Source: JBMYYR01 sp049609625 | GTDB taxonomy: Bacteria > Bacteroidota > Bacteroidia > Flavobacteriales > CAJXXR01 | Assembly: GCA_049609625.1 (NCBI GenBank) | Contig: JBMYYR010000037.1 | Span: 1 to 19,844, forward strand | DNA length: 19,844 bases | Direction: 5' to 3' | Part shown: one piece after another, positions 9,016 to 16,998 of the stretch | Layout of the letters: each line of letters starts with the position of its first letter | Position numbering within the stretch: position 1 is the stretch's first letter | Program-made: the position numbers and the translations under genes | Notes under the pieces: generated by a model | Database searches by the model: none | What the model saw: the letters and a program-made list of their open reading frames with translations, nothing else | What the model was told of the DNA's origin: nothing

Positions 9016-9468
9016 ATGTTACAAGACCAATTAATGGCAGAAATGAAAACTGCTATGAAAGCCAAAGATCAAGTTAGATTGACTGTTCTGAGAGCTGTAA
9101 AAGCCGAAATTTTAAAAGCTAAAACATCAGCTGATTTTAGTGGAGAAATATCTGAAAAAGAGGAAGTTAACATCTTAACACGTATGCTAAAACAACGTAA
9201 AGATGCCGCCGAGATTTATAAAACTCAAAACCGTGCAGATTTATGCGACGAAGAATTGAAACAAGCTGATATTCTGATGGAATATTTACCAAAGCAATTA
9301 GACGCTTCGGAGCTTGAATCAGAAATCCGAGCAATTGTTGGACAAGTGCAAGCTACCGGCCCAAAAGATATGGGAAAAGTGATGGGCTTGGCCTCCAAAC
9401 AATTGGCAGGAAAAGCCGAAGGAAAAGCCGTTGCCGCAATGGTAAAAACGGTTTTAAGCGCGCTTTAA
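9016..9468 (+). CDS. yqeY: GatB/YqeY domain protein
   Basis: This 150-aa cytoplasmic protein is a YqeY-type stand-alone domain, related to the tail domain of GatB in the tRNA amidotransferase. The N-terminal helices (TAMKAKDQVRLTVLRAVKAE) and the C-terminal region containing GPKDMGKVMGLASKQLAGKA are characteristic. The length matches the family. Its role is not firmly established; the relation to GatB suggests tRNA binding. It sits 5 bp after ftsZ, a neighbourhood common in Bacteroidota, and 12 bp before purK. The family call is safe; the function is uncertain. Confidence 0.92.
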   Translation: MLQDQLMAEMKTAMKAKDQVRLTVLRAVKAEILKAKTSADFSGEISEKEEVNILTRMLKQRKDAAEIYKTQNRADLCDEELKQADILMEYLPKQLDASELESEIRAIVGQVQATGPKDMGKVMGLASKQLAGKAEGKAVAAMVKTVLSAL

Positions 9469-9480
9469 AAGTCAATAAAA

Positions 9481-10632
9481 ATGGAACAGTTCTATTCTAA
9501 AGACGTGAAAATTGGTGTTTTGGGTGGCGGACAGCTTGGGCGTATGCTTTTTCAGGCAGCCCTTAATCTTGATATACATTTGTATTTTTTAGATCCCTCT
9601 CCATCAGCACCTTGCGCTAAACTTACGCCGCATTTTGAAACTGGTGATTTGCAAAATTTTGATGACGTTGTTGCCTTTGGAAAGGACAAAAACTATTTGA
9701 CTATAGAAATTGAACACGTCAATACCAAAGCTTTGAGGCACCTCGAAACTTTGGGTGTAAAAGTTTATCCTCAAGCTGAGGTCATTGAAATGATTCAAGA
9801 TAAAGGCTTACAAAAACAGTTTTATAAACAGCATAATATTCCAACATCTGATTTTGAACTTATTCAGAATCTTGATGAATTAGAAGCTTTCAAAGCTCAA
9901 GGGCCTTGGGTTCAGAAACTTAGAACTGGTGGCTATGACGGACAAGGTGTTCAGGTTCTGAAAACAGAGGCTGATTATTCAAAAGCCTTTGAAGCACCCT
10001 CTTTGATAGAAAAATTAGTCGATTTTGAGACTGAAATTTCTGTCATTGTAGCCAAAAATGCCAAAGGCGAGGTTAAAACTTACCCTTTGGTTGATATGGA
10101 ATTTTCGGAAGAAGCCAATCTTGTCGAATTTCTATTTTCACCCTCAGAATTAAATTCCGACATCAAAACCAAAGCTCAACATGTAGCTTTGCAAATCTGC
10201 GAAACACTTGATTTTGTCGGTATTTTGGCCATAGAAATGTTTGTTACCAAAACAGGAGATGTTTTAGTTAATGAAATGGCGCCACGCCCACACAACAGCG
10301 GTCATCACAGCATTGAAGCTAATATTTGTTCCCAATATGAACAACATTTGAGAGCTATTCTCAATTTGCCTTTGGGCGACACGTCGACACGACAGTCTGC
10401 CGTGATGCTCAATCTGTTAGGCGAAAAAAATGAGTCAGGTCCCGTTCGCTACGAAGGTCTAGAAGAAGTACTAAACATGCCAAACGTCTTTGTTCATTTA
10501 TACGGAAAACAGGAATGTAAACCGTTCAGAAAAATGGGACACGTAACCGTTTTGGCTGACGATTTAGAAACAGCAAAAGCGACCGCCAAAATCGTGAAAT
10601 CAATATTAAAAGTAAAAGCTCAAACAACATGA
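9481..10632 (+). CDS. purK: PurK, N5-carboxyaminoimidazole ribonucleotide synthase
   Basis: PurK is an ATP-grasp enzyme that makes N5-CAIR from AIR, bicarbonate and ATP in purine synthesis. The N-terminal GVLGGGQLGRML is at residues 12-23. The ATP-grasp glycine loop RTGGYDGQG begins at 148, and the metal and phosphate-binding segment NEMAPRPHNSGH is at 264-275. The length of 383 aa is normal. Its stop overlaps the purE start by 4 bp (ATGA), so the two sequential enzymes are probably translationally coupled. It follows yqeY by 12 bp, which places purine synthesis directly behind the division genes. Confidence 0.96.
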   Translation: MEQFYSKDVKIGVLGGGQLGRMLFQAALNLDIHLYFLDPSPSAPCAKLTPHFETGDLQNFDDVVAFGKDKNYLTIEIEHVNTKALRHLETLGVKVYPQAEVIEMIQDKGLQKQFYKQHNIPTSDFELIQNLDELEAFKAQGPWVQKLRTGGYDGQGVQVLKTEADYSKAFEAPSLIEKLVDFETEISVIVAKNAKGEVKTYPLVDMEFSEEANLVEFLFSPSELNSDIKTKAQHVALQICETLDFVGILAIEMFVTKTGDVLVNEMAPRPHNSGHHSIEANICSQYEQHLRAILNLPLGDTSTRQSAVMLNLLGEKNESGPVRYEGLEEVLNMPNVFVHLYGKQECKPFRKMGHVTVLADDLETAKATAKIVKSILKVKAQTT

Positions 10633-11129
10633 AAGCACGTGTAGGAATCATTATGGGATCAAAGTCGGATTTACCGATTATGACCCAAGCCATTGACGAA
10701 TTGAAAGCTATGGACATTCCTTTGGAAGTTCATATTGTGTCGGCTCATCGGACTCCAGAATGGATGTTCGACTACGCAAAAAATGCTCATCAACGTGGTA
10801 TTCAAGTGATTATCGCTGGAGCTGGAGGCGCAGCGCATCTTCCTGGAATGGTGGCTTCGTTGAGTCCCTTGCCCGTTATCGGCGTGCCTATCAAATCGAG
10901 TAATTCGATTGATGGTTGGGATTCAGTTTTATCGATTCTACAAATGCCTGGAGGCGTTCCCGTAGCTACCGTGGCGCTTAATGGTGCAAAAAATGCTGGA
11001 CTTTTGGCTGCTCAAATTCTTGGTGCTTCGGATGCTGATATTCTCAATAAAATGCTCGATTATAAATCGAGTTTAAAAGAAAAAATCGACCTTCAAAACA
11101 AAAGCTTAAACGAGGAACTAGGGCTATAA
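10629..11129 (+). CDS. purE: PurE, N5-carboxyaminoimidazole ribonucleotide mutase
   Basis: PurE (class I) converts N5-CAIR, the product of PurK, to CAIR. The active-site elements are complete: MGSKSD at residues 9-14, SAHRTP at 38-43 with the catalytic His40, and GAGGAAHLPGM at 64-74, followed by the GVPI strand. The length of 166 aa fits class I PurE, and the presence of purK next door agrees with the two-step bacterial route. The gene overlaps purK by 4 bp, and the MBOAT gene follows after 12 bp. Confidence 0.97.
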   Translation: MKARVGIIMGSKSDLPIMTQAIDELKAMDIPLEVHIVSAHRTPEWMFDYAKNAHQRGIQVIIAGAGGAAHLPGMVASLSPLPVIGVPIKSSNSIDGWDSVLSILQMPGGVPVATVALNGAKNAGLLAAQILGASDADILNKMLDYKSSLKEKIDLQNKSLNEELGL

Positions 11130-11141
11130 AATTGATTTTCA

Positions 11142-12566
11142 ATGGTCTTTAGTAGCATCACTTTTCTACTTTATTTTCTTCCTTTCTTCCTGATTTGCTA
11201 TACTTTAGTTCCAAAATCAGGAAAAAACCTTGTTCTACTTTTATTTAGTTTAATTTTTTATGCCTGGGGCGCACCACGCTTTATTTTTCTTTTGGTGGCT
11301 TCCACTATTATTGATTTTTATTTAGTGAACTGGATGCACAAACATCCCAATCTAAAGAAGAAAAAATGGATTTTAGCAAGCTCTATTTTTCTAAATGTTG
11401 GACTTTTAATTTATTTCAAATACGCCAACTTTTTTGTCGAAAATGTAAATGAAATAAGGCTTTATTTTGGCTCGGAAGCCATAACTTGGAAGGAGGTTTT
11501 ATTGCCCATCGGGATTTCATTTTACACTTTTCAAACCCTAACTTACTCCATCGATGTCTACCGTGGACTCCATCCGCCACTTAAAAACGTTCAGACCTAT
11601 TTAGTCTATATTTTGTCCTTTCCGCAAATGATTGCTGGGCCAATTGTTCGGTTCAACGAAGTGGTCAATGAACTTTTAGATCGGAATCCGACCTATTCCG
11701 ACCGTATTCATGGGCTTTTCAGATTTTCTTTAGGGCTTTTCAAAAAAGTGATGATTGCCAATGTTTTAGGTTTTCAAGCTGATGAAATCATGGATTTAGA
11801 TCCTAAAACTTTGCATTCTGCCACCGCTTGGATCGGTATTTTGGCTTATACCTTTCAGATCTATTTCGATTTTTCTGCCTATTCCGATATGGCGATTGGG
11901 TTGGGAAAAATTATGGGCTTTCGCTTTCCAGAAAACTTCAATAAACCCTATATTTCGGCAAGTATTACTGAGTTTTGGAGACGCTGGCACATCACACTTG
12001 GGGCTTGGATGAAAGACTATTTATACATTCCTTTAGGTGGAAATCGGGTCAACAACAAGGCTAGATTATATGCCAATTTGATTACCGTTTTTCTGATCTC
12101 AGGTTTATGGCACGGTGCTTCTTGGAATTACGTCCTTTGGGGCGCTATTCATGGTGTTTTTCTGATGCTCGACCGCATGTTCCTCAATCGGATATTACAT
12201 AAAACAGGGAAATGGATTGCTGTTCCTTTTACTTTTCTGGTTGTTGTTTTGGCTTGGGTTTATTTTCGGATTGAGAATATTGAACAAGCTCATCAATATG
12301 TCGAGCAATTGTTTGCATTCCAAATAGATATAGAATTTCAGATGCCTTCATCTAAATTTATTAGCATAGCTATTTTTGCTTTATTACTCTCTTTTTTGGC
12401 TTTGATGCCACAGCTAAAAACCATCGAAAAACAGATTTATTTTCCTTCTGCATTCACAAATTCTAGCCTTATTACATTTACTTGTCTTTCTGTTTTTTTC
12501 ATTGTTATTTCGGTAGCCAACATCAGTTCGGTTGATTTCAATCCGTTTATTTATTTTAGATTTTAA
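11142..12566 (+). CDS. MBOAT-family O-acyltransferase (AlgI-like)
   Basis: This is a membrane-bound O-acyltransferase of the AlgI/PatA/DltB type, which moves acyl (usually acetyl) groups across the inner membrane for modification of extracellular polymers. The 474-aa protein is very hydrophobic, with roughly ten membrane segments. Family motifs are LPIGISFYTFQTL, then FWRRWHITLG with His283 and DYLYIPLGGNR, then SGLWHGASWNYVLWG with the conserved catalytic His324. It lies 12 bp after purE and 6 bp before an AlgX/AlgJ-like SGNH gene; such pairs act together in polysaccharide O-acetylation. The acceptor polymer is unknown. No alginate biosynthesis genes are present, so alginate should not be assumed. 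Confidence 0.93.
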   Translation: MVFSSITFLLYFLPFFLICYTLVPKSGKNLVLLLFSLIFYAWGAPRFIFLLVASTIIDFYLVNWMHKHPNLKKKKWILASSIFLNVGLLIYFKYANFFVENVNEIRLYFGSEAITWKEVLLPIGISFYTFQTLTYSIDVYRGLHPPLKNVQTYLVYILSFPQMIAGPIVRFNEVVNELLDRNPTYSDRIHGLFRFSLGLFKKVMIANVLGFQADEIMDLDPKTLHSATAWIGILAYTFQIYFDFSAYSDMAIGLGKIMGFRFPENFNKPYISASITEFWRRWHITLGAWMKDYLYIPLGGNRVNNKARLYANLITVFLISGLWHGASWNYVLWGAIHGVFLMLDRMFLNRILHKTGKWIAVPFTFLVVVLAWVYFRIENIEQAHQYVEQLFAFQIDIEFQMPSSKFISIAIFALLLSFLALMPQLKTIEKQIYFPSAFTNSSLITFTCLSVFFIVISVANISSVDFNPFIYFRF

Positions 12567-12572
12567 TCCCGA

Positions 12573-13703
12573 ATGATGAAACAAAAATTAGCCAAATACC
12601 TTTATTTTATTCTCGTTTTCTCATTGAGTATACCTACCATTCAGTATGTTACAGGTTTTTCAAACGTCAAAAAACTAAAAGGTTATATACAGCTTCATTC
12701 CGACATCGAAATAAGTGTAACCAATTGGTTAAGTGGAGATTATCAAGAAAAAAAAGAACTCTACCTAAGAGATCATTTTGGCTTTCGCCCAAGTTTTGTT
12801 CGCCTCCACAATCAATACGATTATAGCTTCTATAATCAGCTTCATACCAATAGCGTTGTTTTAGGAAAAGATGAATTTTTGTTTGAAGAACAATACATCA
12901 AAGCCTATTATGGTAAGGATAAAATTAATGAAACAACTGTCGATTCATTGATTGATAAATTAGTTTTTGTTCAGCGCGAACTCAAAAAACAGAATAAACA
13001 TCTCTTTGTTTTTCTTGCACCTGGAAAAGGCGAATTTTTCCCAGAATATATTCCTGATGCTTTTCATCAGAAACGTCAATTACCTACAAATTATCAATAT
13101 TTTGTTTCGCAGTTTAAAAACAAAAATATCAATTATTTTGATGCTCAAGATTGGTTCTTAAAAAACAAAACAAGCTCACCTTTTCCGCTCTACTCAAAAG
13201 GTGGCATTCATTGGAGTCGTTATGCTGAATTGATAATGACGGACTCCTTGTTGAATTTTCTAGAAATTGAAACCAATCAGATTTTTCCAGATTTAGTTTT
13301 GGACAATTTCCCCGTTCAATCCACTATGAAATATCGCGATAATGACATTGGAGAAAGTTTTAATTTACTGAGCTCTACTTCTTCATATCCAATGTGTTAT
13401 CCAAGTTTTCACATTGACAATAAAAACCTTAAAACAAGTCCAAAAGTGATGGTTGTTGCTGATAGTTTTTATTGGGGGATGTATAAAGACGATTTTACAG
13501 AAACTCTGTTTGGTGATGGCGAATTTTGGTATTATAACCAAACGATTTACCCTGGAAACACCCCTGTAAATTCAGTCGATTTAAACGAAAAACTAGCTGA
13601 ACATGAGCTCATTATTTTGATGAGTACCGATGCTAATTTACCCAAATTCGCTTATGGATTTATTGAGCAAACGTATGAGCTTTTGAAAACCAAAACACCA
13701 TGA
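12573..13703 (+). CDS. AlgX/AlgJ-like SGNH-fold protein, probable O-acetylation partner
   Basis: The 376-aa product has one N-terminal membrane anchor or signal segment (about residues 8-24) and an extracytoplasmic domain. YLRDHFGFRP and VLGKDEFLF match the start of AlgX/AlgJ-type acetyltransferases. GGIHWSRY at 210-217 corresponds to the DxHW block, and VADSFYWG, with Ser298 as likely nucleophile, to the GDS-like block. The Asp of the DxH pair is replaced by Gly211. It lies 6 bp after the MBOAT gene, its expected partner, and its stop overlaps comEC by 4 bp. It probably transfers acetyl groups delivered by the MBOAT protein to a cell-surface glycan. Two adjacent ATGs (12573 and 12576) could each be the start. 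Confidence 0.8.
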   Translation: MMKQKLAKYLYFILVFSLSIPTIQYVTGFSNVKKLKGYIQLHSDIEISVTNWLSGDYQEKKELYLRDHFGFRPSFVRLHNQYDYSFYNQLHTNSVVLGKDEFLFEEQYIKAYYGKDKINETTVDSLIDKLVFVQRELKKQNKHLFVFLAPGKGEFFPEYIPDAFHQKRQLPTNYQYFVSQFKNKNINYFDAQDWFLKNKTSSPFPLYSKGGIHWSRYAELIMTDSLLNFLEIETNQIFPDLVLDNFPVQSTMKYRDNDIGESFNLLSSTSSYPMCYPSFHIDNKNLKTSPKVMVVADSFYWGMYKDDFTETLFGDGEFWYYNQTIYPGNTPVNSVDLNEKLAEHELIILMSTDANLPKFAYGFIEQTYELLKTKTP

Positions 13704-15625
13704 TTTTCAACTTCGGCATCGTTAAATTCAGTCTCCTTTATATGCTTCTTATCGGACTGATTTTCTTCTGCCGAGATCTTCTGCCTTATTCCATTTCTTT
13801 TGTTGCTTTAGCCTTGGCTCTAATCAGTTTTTTTGCGCTAAAAAAGAACTATTTAGCTATACTTTTACTCAGTTTTGCTTTTGTATGCCTTCGGGTTTTG
13901 CCTTCGGATGTTCAACAACAAACTCAGCAGTCGGGTATTTGCAAGATTGAATCCAATCGAGCTAATTACAGCTTAGTTTCCTGTCTTTGCGAACAAGAAC
14001 AATTGAATGCCGTTCTATACACACCTCAACACCTCAAACTTCAAGAAGGTGAAAGCTACAGGATTACAAAACCATTGAAACGAATTGAAAATCAATCTAT
14101 TGACGGTATTTTTTCTTTTGATTCTTATCTGCTAAAAAAGAACATCACGCATCGAATTACAATAAAAAACGAAAGTGAATTAGTTAAAATTGGAAGCCCA
14201 AATGCTGTTCAAATCTTTGGTCAAAACCTCCGAAATGCTATTCACAATAGCCTTTCAAAATTCTTTTCCGACCAAGATAAAAGCCTCATTTTGGCCCTTT
14301 GTTTTGGAGACAAAACTGAACTCGAATCAGAGACTTTAGAGCAATTCCGAAAAGCTGGATTGATGCACATTATTGCCGTCAGCGGGATGCACATCGGGAT
14401 CATTCAACTGATTTTACTTTGGTTTTTAGGTTTGTTTAGCAAAAAACCAAAATGGCGAATTGCTCATCAAATTCTGGTCATAGTTTTACTCGTTATTTTC
14501 GCTTGGCTTTGCAATTTTAGTTCGAGTGTTGTTCGGGCTGTGTTTATGTTTTCTTGTCTGTTTTATGGTCGATTTTCTAACCGACTTATTCATTCTATTC
14601 ACATCCTGTTTAGCACGGCGTTTATCGTTTTGCTCATTTCACCTTTTCAGCTCTTCGACCTTGGTTTTCAGATGAGTTACCTTGCCACTTTCGGACTCCT
14701 GATGGCTATACCTTATATCCAAAAGTGGACAAAAACAATCCGCTTCAAACTTTTAGCTTGGGTCGTTCAATTGAGCTTAATTTCTATCACCGCTCAGATT
14801 TTTCTGCTCCCACTTTTGCTCTATTATTTTGGCGAAATTCCCGTTTGGTTTTTAGCCTTCAATATTCCAGGATTTATCTTTGTTGCTGGTATTTTGATTG
14901 CTGTGATGTTGTTTTTCTCAGTGATGGCGATTTCAGAAACTCTAAGTCATTGGCTTGCCGAAGCCATTCATTGGTTTATCGACCAATTTTTGAGTATGCT
15001 TCAACTTTTGGATGACAGTTCTTATGATTTTTTCCAACTCAGATTTTATTCCATTTTCCAAATTTTCGTGTATGGCTTACTCATTTATTTTCTTTGGAAT
15101 AGTCTTCTTCTAAATAAATTCAAGAACCTGAAATACAGCATTTTATCTTTAATTATTCTGATGTCTTCCCTGCTCTTTTTCAAACTAAAATGGCAAGAAA
15201 AAGAAGAACTTTTATTTTGGAACACCAATGACATGAAAGGCTTTTCCGTTCAAAAATCAGGACAAACCATCGCTTACCAACAATTTGACGCCGAGCTTCC
15301 CGAAAACTTGAAAAATTACGCCAAATGGCATCAATCCGAACTCAAAAAAAACGTCCTAAAACCTAGCGAAACAAATCTAAAACAACATTTATACTCTATT
15401 CAATCAGCAAGTAGCACAAGTGCAAAAGTCTATTGTTTTAGCAAAACATTTGATTTAGATCTGGACAAATACCTCCGAGAACAACATCCAAATCAGGAAG
15501 TCATTTACCAATCCTACGGGCGTTTTTGGACAAAACATGAGCCAAGTTTATCAGAAAAGATTGAAACACTGAGCTATGGTATTCATCCCGTTTCGACTTC
15601 GGCTCAGGTTTATTTTTATCTTTAA
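13700..15625 (+). CDS. comEC: ComEC/Rec2-family DNA uptake membrane protein
   Basis: ComEC proteins form the inner-membrane channel for single-stranded DNA during natural transformation. The 641-aa product begins with hydrophobic segments. A soluble N-terminal region of about 110 residues follows (DUF4131-like). The multi-pass competence domain includes LALCFGDKTEL and AGLMHIIAVSGMHIGI, with AVSGMH at 226-231. After the last membrane helix there is only a short soluble end. I see no HxHxDH motif, so the C-terminal metallo-beta-lactamase-like domain of Bacillus ComEC is absent, as is common in Bacteroidota. It overlaps the AlgX-like gene by 4 bp. The family call is firm; whether the strain is competent cannot be told from here. 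Confidence 0.92.
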   Translation: MIFNFGIVKFSLLYMLLIGLIFFCRDLLPYSISFVALALALISFFALKKNYLAILLLSFAFVCLRVLPSDVQQQTQQSGICKIESNRANYSLVSCLCEQEQLNAVLYTPQHLKLQEGESYRITKPLKRIENQSIDGIFSFDSYLLKKNITHRITIKNESELVKIGSPNAVQIFGQNLRNAIHNSLSKFFSDQDKSLILALCFGDKTELESETLEQFRKAGLMHIIAVSGMHIGIIQLILLWFLGLFSKKPKWRIAHQILVIVLLVIFAWLCNFSSSVVRAVFMFSCLFYGRFSNRLIHSIHILFSTAFIVLLISPFQLFDLGFQMSYLATFGLLMAIPYIQKWTKTIRFKLLAWVVQLSLISITAQIFLLPLLLYYFGEIPVWFLAFNIPGFIFVAGILIAVMLFFSVMAISETLSHWLAEAIHWFIDQFLSMLQLLDDSSYDFFQLRFYSIFQIFVYGLLIYFLWNSLLLNKFKNLKYSILSLIILMSSLLFFKLKWQEKEELLFWNTNDMKGFSVQKSGQTIAYQQFDAELPENLKNYAKWHQSELKKNVLKPSETNLKQHLYSIQSASSTSAKVYCFSKTFDLDLDKYLREQHPNQEVIYQSYGRFWTKHEPSLSEKIETLSYGIHPVSTSAQVYFYL

Positions 15626-15688
15626 AAATGATAGACAGCTGAATATCAAAAAAAAAATGTAAATTAGACTACTTTAAAATGAAATTCT

Positions 15689-16150
15689 ATGAAACTAAAG
15701 CACCTTTTCTTTATTTCCTCAGCTCTATTCTTACTCTACTCTTGTATTTTTGAATATTCCCAAAATGTCTATATCCATATAAATAATAACACCAATCACA
15801 CCATCCAAATTAAGCTCTTTACGGCTGATAATTATTATCTTCAATCAGACACCAATTATACCATCGAACAAGACATTAAGTTCAAAAGAGAATTCGTCTT
15901 TAATCCAGGAGATCATTCTTTTCCTTATGAGCTCCTAGATTCCATTTTTGTAACCTACGACGATACCCTAAGTTTTGTTTTTTATGGAATAAGCGTGCCA
16001 TCGAACATTCTTAGCGAGCCACCTCGAAATTTTTGTTTTTCAGAAAACTGGATACACAAAAAAACAGGTAAACACAAAGTATTAAGAACCTTTACATTTA
16101 CTGAAGAAGATTATGAAGAAGCCTTGCTTTTTGGGAAAAAAGTGAACTAA
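15689..16150 (+). CDS. Predicted small lipoprotein of unknown function
   Basis: I do not recognise a family. The 153-aa product has a basic N-terminus, a hydrophobic stretch and a lipobox-like LLYSC ending at Cys19, so it is probably exported and lipidated. The mature part is rich in Asn, Tyr, Phe and Thr, with beta-strand-like alternation (VYIHINNNTNHTIQIKLF) resembling an Ig-like or beta-sandwich fold, but that is only an impression. It begins 63 bp after comEC with no terminator between, so it may be read from the upstream operon. Its TAA overlaps the opposing ArsR-type gene's stop by 4 bp (CTAA). Confidence 0.75.
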   Translation: MKLKHLFFISSALFLLYSCIFEYSQNVYIHINNNTNHTIQIKLFTADNYYLQSDTNYTIEQDIKFKREFVFNPGDHSFPYELLDSIFVTYDDTLSFVFYGISVPSNILSEPPRNFCFSENWIHKKTGKHKVLRTFTFTEEDYEEALLFGKKVN

Positions 16151-16467
16151 TCTTTATCTAAAAAACGTTCCAGATTATCCAAAGCATTATCCCAAAATTT
16201 CTCGTAGAATTGAATCCATGCATTGAGTTCTTTTAGACCGTCTGGTTTAGCCAAGCAAAAACAAGTTCTACCTTTAGTAGTCATCGAAACCAAACCCGCA
16301 TCATTTAATATTTTGATGTGTTTTGTTACGCCTTGTCTGCTCATTTCGAACTGATTAGAGATTTCACTTATCGACAAAGCAGCAGCTGCCAATACCAGCG
16401 CATGAAAAATTTCTCGACGCGTGGGATCGGCAATAGCTCTAAAAAGTGTATTCAGTTTTGATGACAT
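16147..16467 (-). CDS. ArsR-family winged-helix transcriptional repressor
   Basis: The 106-aa product is an ArsR-type DNA-binding protein. The opening FRAIADPTRREIFHAL and the helix-turn-helix SISEISNQFEMSRQGVTKHI, with recognition helix at about residues 43-54, are typical. The wing follows at 61-72. The metal-binding ELCVCDL motif of helix 3 is absent, so it is not a classical ArsR/SmtB metal sensor. Two cysteines sit in the wing (Cys69 and Cys71) and could be incidental or redox-sensitive. The gene starts 3 bp after the SRPBCC stop and is thus the second gene of that operon. It is the obvious candidate to bind the paired GCAAC-N6-GTTGC repeats at the operon promoter. Confidence 0.9.
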   Translation of the reverse strand: MSSKLNTLFRAIADPTRREIFHALVLAAAALSISEISNQFEMSRQGVTKHIKILNDAGLVSMTTKGRTCFCLAKPDGLKELNAWIQFYEKFWDNALDNLERFLDKD

Positions 16468-16470
16468 AGC

Positions 16471-16884
16471 TTAGTCCAAATGAGCTAAAAGCAAGTCCAA
16501 ACAATTCGTCCAGCCACCTTCAAAACTTTCCATCATTGCCAGAGCAGTTTCACCAGAATAATGTTCTATTCCAGCATGTTCAAGATACAATTTCGTTGTC
16601 TCACCTTCCGATGTCAATTTCCAAGTTACAGTCGTCTCAACCGACGTTCCAGCAACAATCCACGTATAAATCAAGGTGTATGGATTGGCTTCCAAAACTT
16701 TTCCCGTAATCGTGGTACAACCTTTTTCATTTGGTTCTGATGTAAAGGTGTATTCAAACTCTTTTTCAGGTTTAAAATCGGCATTTATAAACCATTTTGT
16801 CAACTCTTCTCCTTTCGAAATGGCATTCCAAACTTTATCAATCGAGTGATTAAATGTTTTCTCTTTTGTAATAGTTTTTGTCAT
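16471..16884 (-). CDS. SRPBCC domain protein (AHSA1-like)
   Basis: This 137-aa protein belongs to the START/Bet v1-like SRPBCC superfamily, in the bacterial group related to the Aha1 C-terminal domain. Recognisable parts are TFNHSIDKVWNAISKGEELTKW at the start, then GKVLEANPYTLIYTW, VTWKLTSEGETTKLYLEHAG and the C-terminal helix GGWTNCLDLLLAHL. Such proteins have a deep hydrophobic pocket and often bind lipophilic ligands, but the ligand is unknown. I chose the ATG at 16884; an in-frame TTG at 16902 would add six residues and run towards the operator. The gene is translated just before the ArsR-type repressor, a pairing seen in many bacteria, so it may bind or detoxify the compound that the repressor responds to (inference). 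Confidence 0.9.
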   Translation of the reverse strand: MTKTITKEKTFNHSIDKVWNAISKGEELTKWFINADFKPEKEFEYTFTSEPNEKGCTTITGKVLEANPYTLIYTWIVAGTSVETTVTWKLTSEGETTKLYLEHAGIEHYSGETALAMMESFEGGWTNCLDLLLAHLD

Positions 16885-16909
16885 GATGTTTTGTGATTTC
16901 AATTAATAA

Positions 16910-16925
16910 GCAACTAATTAGTTGC
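16910..16925. promoter_or_regulatory. Operator 1: perfect 16-bp palindrome at the SRPBCC-ArsR transcription start
   Basis: GCAACTAATTAGTTGC is a perfect palindrome that touches the -7 box and covers the likely transcription start of the minus-strand SRPBCC-ArsR operon. The half-sites GCAAC/GTTGC with a 6-bp spacer recur exactly in the second repeat at 16951-16966. Position and symmetry fit an ArsR-family repressor site. Binding is inferred. Confidence 0.75.
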
Positions 16926-16954
16926 AAATATAGAATTAAATAATCAATAAGCAA
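16925..16954 (-). promoter_or_regulatory. Promoter of the SRPBCC-ArsR operon
   Basis: On the minus strand, TATATTTG (16932 down to 16925) is an exact match to the -7 consensus TANNTTTG. A TTG (16954 down to 16952) lies 19 bp upstream, at the expected -33 spacing. The -33 TTG falls inside the second inverted repeat, and the -7 box abuts the first, so the promoter would be occluded when both are bound. The SRPBCC ATG lies about 40 bp downstream. Confidence 0.75.
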
Positions 16955-16974
16955 CCGAAAAGTTGCTTATTGAT
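16943..16974. promoter_or_regulatory. Operator 2 and 13-bp inverted repeat; possible ABC-F terminator
   Basis: ATCAATAAGCAAC and its exact complement flank a 6-base centre CGAAAA, giving a 13-bp perfect inverted repeat. Its core at 16951-16966 is GCAAC-N6-GTTGC, identical in half-sites and spacing to the palindrome at 16910-16925; the centres are 41 bp apart. It also lies 24 bp past the stop of the minus-strand ABC-F gene and could form a transcript hairpin, but the bases that follow (TATTTAATT) are only moderately T-rich, so a terminator role is secondary. Confidence 0.7.
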
Positions 16975-16998
16975 CAGAATTGATACTAATTCAGTCTA

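Noticed and set aside
14725..15015. Plus-strand frame inside comEC
   Set aside because: It is an alternate frame of a membrane-protein gene, with no start signal and no protein-like features of its own.
14100..15625. Loss of the nuclease-like C-terminal domain of ComEC as a truncation
   Set aside because: The gene ends cleanly and the shorter form is the usual one in Bacteroidota, so it is not evidence of decay.
16885..16902. TTG start adding six residues to the SRPBCC protein
   Set aside because: An ATG at 16884 gives a normal N-terminus for the family, and the TTG would need translation to start very close to the operator and likely transcript start.
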